Shown: positions 39,801-48,800 of the stretch, in pieces
How positions within the stretch are numbered: position 1 is the stretch's first letter
Layout of the letters: every line of letters begins with the position of its first letter
Assembly (NCBI GenBank): GCA_029582155.1
Contig: CM055901.1
Location: forward strand, 2,915,001-2,979,000
Reading direction: 5' to 3'
Source: Panopea generosa
Lineage: Eukaryota; Mollusca; Bivalvia; Adapedonta; Hiatellidae
DNA: 64,000 nt
Program-made: the position numbers and the translations under genes
The notes under the pieces: model-generated
Databases searched by the model: none
Told to the model about the DNA's origin: nothing
What the model saw: only the letters and a program-made list of their open reading frames with translations

Positions 39801-42800
39801 ATTATCTTCCATACTTTTGAAGTTATGCTTGACCCACAACAGAAGATGGAAGGATGAACAAAGCGACAACTACATTATGATATCCTCCTAACATGTTTGG
39901 AAACTATGAATACCTGTTTCCAAATTTGACTACTTATATTAACCAACTGCTCAAACAAAAAATATTTTGTATATTAGATTAGATATTTAATATCAAAACA
40001 AATATTTTGCATAAATACACTTTTACTTTTTACTATTACAGTATTTAAAAACACGATCATTCATATTTAATGTGTTTTATTCCCTTTTGTTCTACCATTA
40101 ATTACAGTTAACCGATGCATGATTTGTTTTCGACACCCAACCATCTTTATTTTTTCTAATTTGTAAATTTTCTGATTTTGTAGTTTGTGCCTAATGTATA
40201 TGTGTGTCATAACTATCAAACAAGTTTGTGAGTTTGTTCTTAAACTTGTAAATCACAGCCTTAATACAACAATACTGGAATCACTGTCACCCATCTAACT
40301 ATGCTGGAAATTAAACTCAAACTGATGATATATTTATCTAATCACTGTACCATAACAAACAGAATACTCTTACATACCCTCAGTGATGGTGAGTCAGATC
40401 TCAGTGTTGGTGTGTTTCTGCCGCTTCCTGGGCCACCGAAACCTGGGAGAACTGGAACAGCCCCTGGTAATCCTGCTGCAGGTAATCCCTTCCTCTTCGA
40501 TGGAGGAACCAGACCAGGTGGAAGAGCCGCGGGTATGGCCTCTTTGGCCATTCCTTTGTGGACCAGATGCATGGCCTGAAAATAAAGTTGACAAGAAATC
40601 AATGAATTCAGATATGACGCCGAAAACGGCCAAATCTTAAAGGGCATACTTACTGGGGGGGAAAAGTACAATCTGAATGTTGTGACATCAACTGTCATTC
40701 ACCATGTGCATCAGATAATGTCTTAGAATATAAAAATATCAAACAAATAAAAAAAAAATTTCACAATGGAGTTTAATGCCATTTTCAACACATTTCAGTT
40801 ATAATTTTGGTTGTTCACCAGACACTCTAGTGTGACCGTGACCATTAATCTTCATACCTGGTTTTGAATCTTCAAGTGTAGACTTGAACCTAGTTATATT
40901 AAATCCTTCCGTGCATAAGAATTATTGACGTGGCACAAAAATGGAACTGTCAATAAAGACCATAACTATACTCTTTCCCACTATGCGGTCAGGGATAAAA
41001 AAAATAAACAAAAAGCCTGAAGAAGTACATGTAGTGTCATTGTTTATTTTCTGTATTTTCAAGATGTTCTGTTCCTTCGTTAAACATATTCTTGCTCCAC
41101 ATACATTCATATTTACCAGACAAACACTTATACTGCAATATATCTAAACATCATACTTCCAGCCATCAATTAACCATAAGTCCATGTATGTGTCTTTATG
41201 ATGGTCTGTTTCTTCATTAAAAACAAATTACAAATCCATGTTTGTATTTTCATGGGCACTGATTTGTTATAGTGCTCGATGGAATAACAGATACAGCGTA
41301 GTGGACAGTTGCTTTAGTGAAATAGAAATTTGCACAATTCATAGTTCTTACATATGTTAACAAATATCCAGATGTATTCTGAACCTGGTGATTTAAATGT
41401 GTTATGCTATGCTACTGAGAAGTATATATCATCGACCTTAGTCAGATACGACTCATCTTGGCTTATTCATACTTTTTTTTTCAGATAATTTTTATTATTT
41501 TAGAATACCCTTTAAAATCAAGACTAATTGTACAATTATTAATATGCTGTTGACATGAAAAACAATAAACAACTGCAATTTGAGTAAGAACTTAATGTCA
41601 TTCATTTAATTCTTGATCAATTTTAAATATGATATAATTCATACTAGATTTAGCAACTGAAAAATGTAGAGAACCAATACAAGTTTCATATTATTTACCT
41701 ATTGACAATCATAATTTGTAAGATTAGCCCAAAGAAAGATAACTATTTTGTTGATAAAGCACACACCAAAGCAAAAAAACAACATTTCCCCCCCATATCT
41801 ATCAAACTTCATGACAGAGTACCATTAATCAATATCTAAAATACAAAACATTCAATATTTTCCCCCTTATTCATGTCAGACTGAATTTTATAATATACAA
41901 GTATCAATATGTCGATTAAAGAAAGAATATCTTCAAAATTTGAAAATTGGCTAAAAAAAATTGTCCAATAAATCATGTCTACATATACTCAGCGACCCCT
42001 ATTTCCATAAGGATATAAATGTTATCATGCCAAAATATTATATTAAAAAGGGATTTCCTAGTTTACATGCCCAGGATAGACTAAAGTTTTGTGACGTATT
42101 AAATGATTCACATATATTTTTCTTCAATTTGATCTGTCATACTGGTTTACATATTATAGAATATGTTTCATCTTAGAACGAATCCGAATGACAATGTAAA
42201 AGTTTAAAGATTTTGTGCTGTCCATTTTTAGGATGAATATTACATTTGCAATTTAACACTGATTAAAATATTGTCTATTGTGACATTTCGATGGATTTGA
42301 TATACTAAACCATTTGGATTCCATTTTTACATGCTTTGTATCTACAGTAGTTTGAAAATAATTTTATTGTTAAGCCATGTATAGTGGTTTCCCTGATACA
42401 CTACCTTTAATATATGTGGTTTTATGTGGAAAACGAATATTTTATCCAAAAAATGTTCTTTAAATTAAAGCTCAATATTGCAAAAAATGCAATTACTAGT
42501 AGAGTGTGTGTGGTCAAATGGTAGAGTATCGAATCCAGGATCTAAATGTTGCGGGTTCAATCCTCTGCCACGGCTGTGTGTGATGGCCTTGAGCAAGACA
42601 CTTTATCCACATATGCTTTGCACTGGTTCTATCCAGGAAGACTTTAAGTGTGATTTGTCTAAAATTGTAATAACTGAAGTAAAATAAATCAGTTTAAACA
42701 ATGTAATTGTTACAAATATGCATGTATAACTGTAAACAGAACCTAAGTAAACATTTATAACAAAATATCTCACGAGTGCAAATTCATCCCTGTCTAGATA

Positions 42801-45800
42801 ACCATCCTTGTCTATGTCACTGAGTTCCCAGATACGCCCAAGAATGTCTACTGGAAGCTTGGAATTCATCAGCATCTGTCAAAATAAATGAAATATTTGT
42901 ATTTTACAAAGATAAGAGATTTATTAAAACTAACTTATGTTACATATGGATTATATAAATATATGCATAACATTCCAGCATGTAGAGTGTGTAGTCCAGT
43001 AGTACAGCATCAAACCCATGATCCAAGGGTTGTGGGTTCTATCCTCCCTCACGGCTATGTGTGGTGTCCTTGAGCAAGACACTTTTTTCATAAACGCTTA
43101 GTTATGGTTCTACCCAGGAAGACTTCAAGCGTGATTTGTCTAAGTTGTAAGAACGTGTTTCACAATCAAAGTAAAATAAATAAGTTTAAACATACCGGCC
43201 TGACTTTATCTCCACCAAGAAGGTTGTTAACTGGCTGTAAACTGTCAAACACTTGGTCATACTTTGATTTTTCACTTGCCTGAATAATAAGATTAAATTA
43301 AATAAATAATTAAAAAAGTCTAATGGAAAATTTCATAATTTTTACAAAAGATCCAATTAGACATAAAACAATAGCTGTCAGAGGGACAGCGTGCTCGACC
43401 ATTCAAATACAAATATTCAATCAAATACATTGAGTGATTGGTGAGATATAGACTTGATGGTCTTTGCACGCAAAACTTTAACCAGAAATTCTAAGTCAAA
43501 CAAGGGCAATAATTTGCATTATAGTCAGCCAAGAGTTATCTAACTTAGTTCTTGTAGAAGGGTTGATGACTAGGAAGATGTGTAAAGTTTCAAGTCAATA
43601 CATGCAATGGTTACTGAGATATGGACTTGATGGTACTTGCATGCAAAATTTTTAACTAGATTTTCTAAGTCAAACAAGGGCAATATTTGCATAATATTCA
43701 TGCAAGAGTTATCAAACTTAGTTATTGTAGTAGGGTTGATGACTGGGAAGACTTGTGTAAAGATTCAATCAAATACATTGAGTGGTTGGTGAGATATAGG
43801 CTTGATGGTACTTGCATGCAAAACTTTAACCAGAATCAAAGTCAAACAAGGGCAATAATTTTCATGATATTCATGAAAGAGTTGTCTAACTTAGCTATTG
43901 TAGTAGGGTTAATGACTAGGAATGATTGTGTAAAGTTTCAAGTCATGCATGCAATGGTTACTGAGATAGGGACTTGAATGCAAAACTTTAACCAAGGTGT
44001 GACGCCAAAGCCGGCGCTTGGGTGAGTACAATAGCTCTCTTTATACTCCGAATAGTCAAGCTAAAAATTGTACCATTTAGCTACTTAAATACAAATCATA
44101 TTTCATAAAAATTCTAAGAAAAAAACAATATTGTTTCATGTTTTATTCATGAGAGAATGTTTGGTTGTGTAATAAATGACCAATGACAATTGATCAATGT
44201 AAAGTTTTGTAAAAGACCTTAGGTTTTAATAATTTGATGAAGGAAAAGATATAAAATATGTAAGTATGTACATTAAGGGTCCATGGTCCACCAACCCCAG
44301 CTGCAGCAGTGCCTTCTGGTGCAATCTCTACTGGACCCTGAAATATACACAGTGATATATGTTACCATCAAATGTGACATATGTAAATATAGAATATATC
44401 AGTTACAGTAACATATGTAAATATCAAATATATACAGTGGCATATGTAAATATCAAATAAATACAGTTACAATAACATAATTTTATTGTGTAAATATCAA
44501 ATTTATACAGTGGTATATGTAAATATCAAATATATGCAGTGACATACGTAAATATCAAATATATACAGTGGTATATGTAAATATCAAATATACATGTATA
44601 CAGTGACATATGTAAATATCAAATATATACAGACACATATGTAAATAACAAATATATATGTATATACAGTGACATAATGTATATTTCAAATATATACAGT
44701 TGCATATGTAAATATCAAATATATACAATGGCATATGTAAACACAACACCTAGCCAGGCAACAGAAACAATATGAGTGTGTTTCTTGCTGGGTTGTCATT
44801 ATAAATATGTCGAGTTAGTCAGATTTCTTTGGGTGTTTTTTTACACTTCATTTTGAGTGTTCATTGGCCAGGTGGTCTAAATCAGTGTCATCTAATGATC
44901 AGGCATTACCCACTTATCACTGAGGTGGTGGATTCCAGCCAAACTCAGGCAGTAAAGTTTATGTGAGAAGATTTGCCAGTTTCTTGCAAAAGGAGAGTGG
45001 TACAGGGCTTGAAAATGCTTGTAAAAGCTACTCACCCCCCACTTTCTAAGATTCTTTTAATTGAATGCTTAAAATAAAAAATGTAAAGGTCAGTTTCTTA
45101 AATCTTACTCATCCCAACCAAATGCTGACTAGTCATGGCAAGCGTACGAAACTGAAAATTCAACTTCTGACATCCGACATAAATATAACCTTTAGGTACA
45201 ATTTATCTTAAAAAGAAAGAAACCAAAAACTAAAAAAATGCATGACATTACAAACATTTGGCACTATTTACATAGAATCTAGAAAATTAAAATGTTCAAA
45301 CTCAATTTTCAAGTAAATGTAACAGTATTTACAATTTGTCTACAAATTATTAATTTCAAACAAAAAATAAAAGAGTAGAAGTATGTTCTGGTACTTACAA
45401 GGTTTGGCTGTGGGGTTTCAGCAACAAGTTTACCAGCAGCAAGTTCCAGACCATTCTGTGACAGAGAGATATACTTAAGGGCCACAAAGAAACCCAGCTT
45501 CTCCAGGTAGCCTTTACCATTGGGGTCCGACATATCCCATATCTGAAGAAATAGGAACAACAAAGACAACAATAAATTTTGAACTACAGAAAACCTGATA
45601 TATGCTCAAATACAATTGCAATCTTTCTTATCATCAATTTAACTTCACTTCTACTGTTATTTAATACATCAATGAATGAAAAATTGCTCAAAATAAGGAT
45701 TTCTATTTTTTTTTTGGGTATATCATTAAAAGTACATCAGACAGACAAATGAACAGACAGATGAACAAAAGACAGGGGTAACACTTAATTCCCCTTCATC

Positions 45801-48800
45801 ATTCTTCAAATAGCAGAGGCATAAAAATGTGTCTATCCCCGTGTTTCATGAAACATATACAGTTGAAATTTGTTATCTCGATATTACTTTAGTCGATATT
45901 CCAGTATTGTCAATATTTTTTGCCATACCTTACTTTTCCCCTTCTTTGTGTATGTAAATATATTCCTTTTTACTTGATATTGTCTGTACCGATAATTCTG
46001 ATATCTCGATCACAGTTTTAGTTCGCGATTGATTATTTCACAACTTTTTTTGAATGTTTGTCTCAATATAATTATTTTTGATATAATAGAGTGTGTTTCT
46101 CCACGTCATGAGAAAATACACAAGTGCCATTTTTCGCAGTTTGTTTAAGACGCGACACTAATTACCAGTTAACGACAAAGGTGTCAGTTTTAATGACTGA
46201 CAGAATGTTGCAAACTGGTTTCATTGAACTGGGTGATTGCATGTAAATTGTTTAAATATCATTTGATTCAATCAATCAGCCTCAACTTATATCTCACACT
46301 GCCAAAAAATTCAAAGGAGGACCCAGATATCAGCATTTATCACAACAGTGTTATTCCACTGCACGGACCGTAATATGAAAGTGAAAGTACAATTGACGTA
46401 TGACAATTGATCAGGTGATGAAAATAAATATTGATCTTGAGACAAAATCTCTGTTGATATTCGGATATCTCGGGATTTTTTGGCAGTCCTTCCAATATAA
46501 AATAACGAGTTTCAACTGTATATATGATTAGTACACACCTATAAATCAAAAGTTATCACAAACTGCGCATGCATTTACTTTTTAATATTTTCAAAACTAA
46601 GTTTCAGATATTTTAACTTTGAGATTAATATTTCATATTATAATTATACTCAAAGGTATACAACTTGATTTGTAAAATAGATTTCATCATTGCTGTGTGA
46701 ACTTTTAAACACAGAGTTTCTACTATTTACGAGTTGTACGGACATTTATTGTAAATTTAGCACCTATGTTACATGCGAAACAATTTCGCAACGTAAAGTA
46801 TGTATTCACCTTATATGTTACCCTCCTAAACTGAATTTACTGACATAGATAATTGCTCTATATTATTTTAGGACATACTATTTATAAGTAAGTATTTAGT
46901 AAGGGAATATTGTAATATGGTGACTTGTGCTTAAATTGAAATGCACCAACAAATAAGCAACAACAAAATACCCTGTCCTGGCCTATAAGTCACCTGTATA
47001 TTAATATCTTTATAAGTACTTATATGTTTACAGATATTTCTATTGGACTTTTAAATTAAGATTGAAGTGTATTAGTATTCAAAGAAAAAATCAGTTAGTT
47101 TCAATAAACAACGTTTAGTTTTTATACATACCTGTGAAAGAACTAAATCTTTTAAACCAGATTTTTTCAAGAAATTAGCAGCATCCAAAGCGCCCACACT
47201 TCCTGTGTTATTGGGATCAGCCTGACAGTACAAAACATAATGAAGTATCAGTCTATTTTTACATTTAATTACAAAGGAAATGGACTTATTGGCAATTGCT
47301 CATTCTATATTTACCTTGTAATGTGAGTTGTTTAACTAATAAAAATGAGTTCTTTAAGCATGATTCACATGTTATATGTGTTTAAGCAGATGCATACGTG
47401 TGAACTCTCCCACACTGTGCAGGAGTCTCCCGGAATCAAAGAGAAAACATGTGAGTCCCAGACGGGAGCCAAAGTCTTCTGCAATAATAATATCCTGTGT
47501 ATTATATTTTCACCCAACAGCAATTTGTTGTTAAAACAAACTAATTCATAATGTCAATCATTGTCATGACATGACCCACATACATAAGCTCCAACCTTAT
47601 CAGCTGTAAGCCAATCAGATATGATTACATGCGAGAGGTGTTACAAACTTCATGATTTTACATCTACCATTTTATTGGCATAAACTTATCACTCAAATAT
47701 ATCTCGTAGTCTTTTCGGTTTATAGATATTTTGCCACCGAAGCAACGATAAAGAAAAATCAATATAGATTTATATAACTGCATATCAAAGACGATCTTTA
47801 ACAAGGCCTAACATTCCGGAAAAAAACGTGACTTGAAATTTGAAACCCAAAACGAAAAATAAACAAACTACAGATATGAGATGTAAAAATTGTTTTGACT
47901 GTTTGTGTATATATCAGATCTTTAAATGAGCTCATTATATTAGAAAGTATATGTAGAAATTATATGTAGAAATTATTGAAACTTAGGATCACATTTTGAC
48001 ATATAACATTGACAACCAATGGGAAGTAAGATGAACATTACAGTGTAATTTTAGTTAATAAAGCTAAAAACATTAAACAGTATAGGCCTTTGTGGGTAAA
48101 AAGATAATAAAATTTACCACTTTGATATTTATTTTCCAGTTTAAAAAATGATAAGAATTAACAACAAAAATACCTGTCTATAATAAGCCTCATATATTGG
48201 TCCATGTTTGCCCACAATCTGCAAAAAAACAACATTATGCATACATTATATAGAGAATTGATGAGTGTATAAATAGGTGCCTAAACAAGTTAACTTCTTA
48301 CAACATAAACTCAGGACACATGTTGCATAAATGTGGTAAACCAAGTACCTAGCGATCAATCGTTTTTGCTGGTAATTAAAACGGTTTTACTTTCGAAAAT
48401 CTGTGTAGAAAAACATATTTTACAGCTAAACTCGATTTTGGGAGAGCAAAATCAAATTTGGTGTTGCAAAAATGATTATATATGTTGCAATAACTTTTGA
48501 TAAGCATAAAATGTCGTTAAAAACTTTCAATATTGTTTAATACAGGCATTTTAAATCAATTTTGATAAGAGATATTACAAATTCAATATTTTAATTTCAA
48601 TTTACAGAACATATAGCATTTACACAAGTGTTAAATGACAATTATAAATAAGTAGTTTTTTGTTACAGATATCTCCCCATAAGGGATGCCATCCCTTATA
48701 CAGAAATATCTGTAACAAAAAACTACCCATGGTATGTTTATATATCATTTAGAAAGTTTAATCCATTCATCACATAGCTATGGTGTTATGTGTTACAATT

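Noticed and set aside
40301-40640. Two ORFs on plus over EPS15 exon 8
   Set aside because: Antisense shadows of a Pro/Gly-rich exon.
48652-48726. A confident microRNA call for the intron 1 hairpin
   Set aside because: The outer stem is perfectly paired and the inner loop large; without small-RNA data a fold-back element is as likely, so it is listed only as a hairpin.
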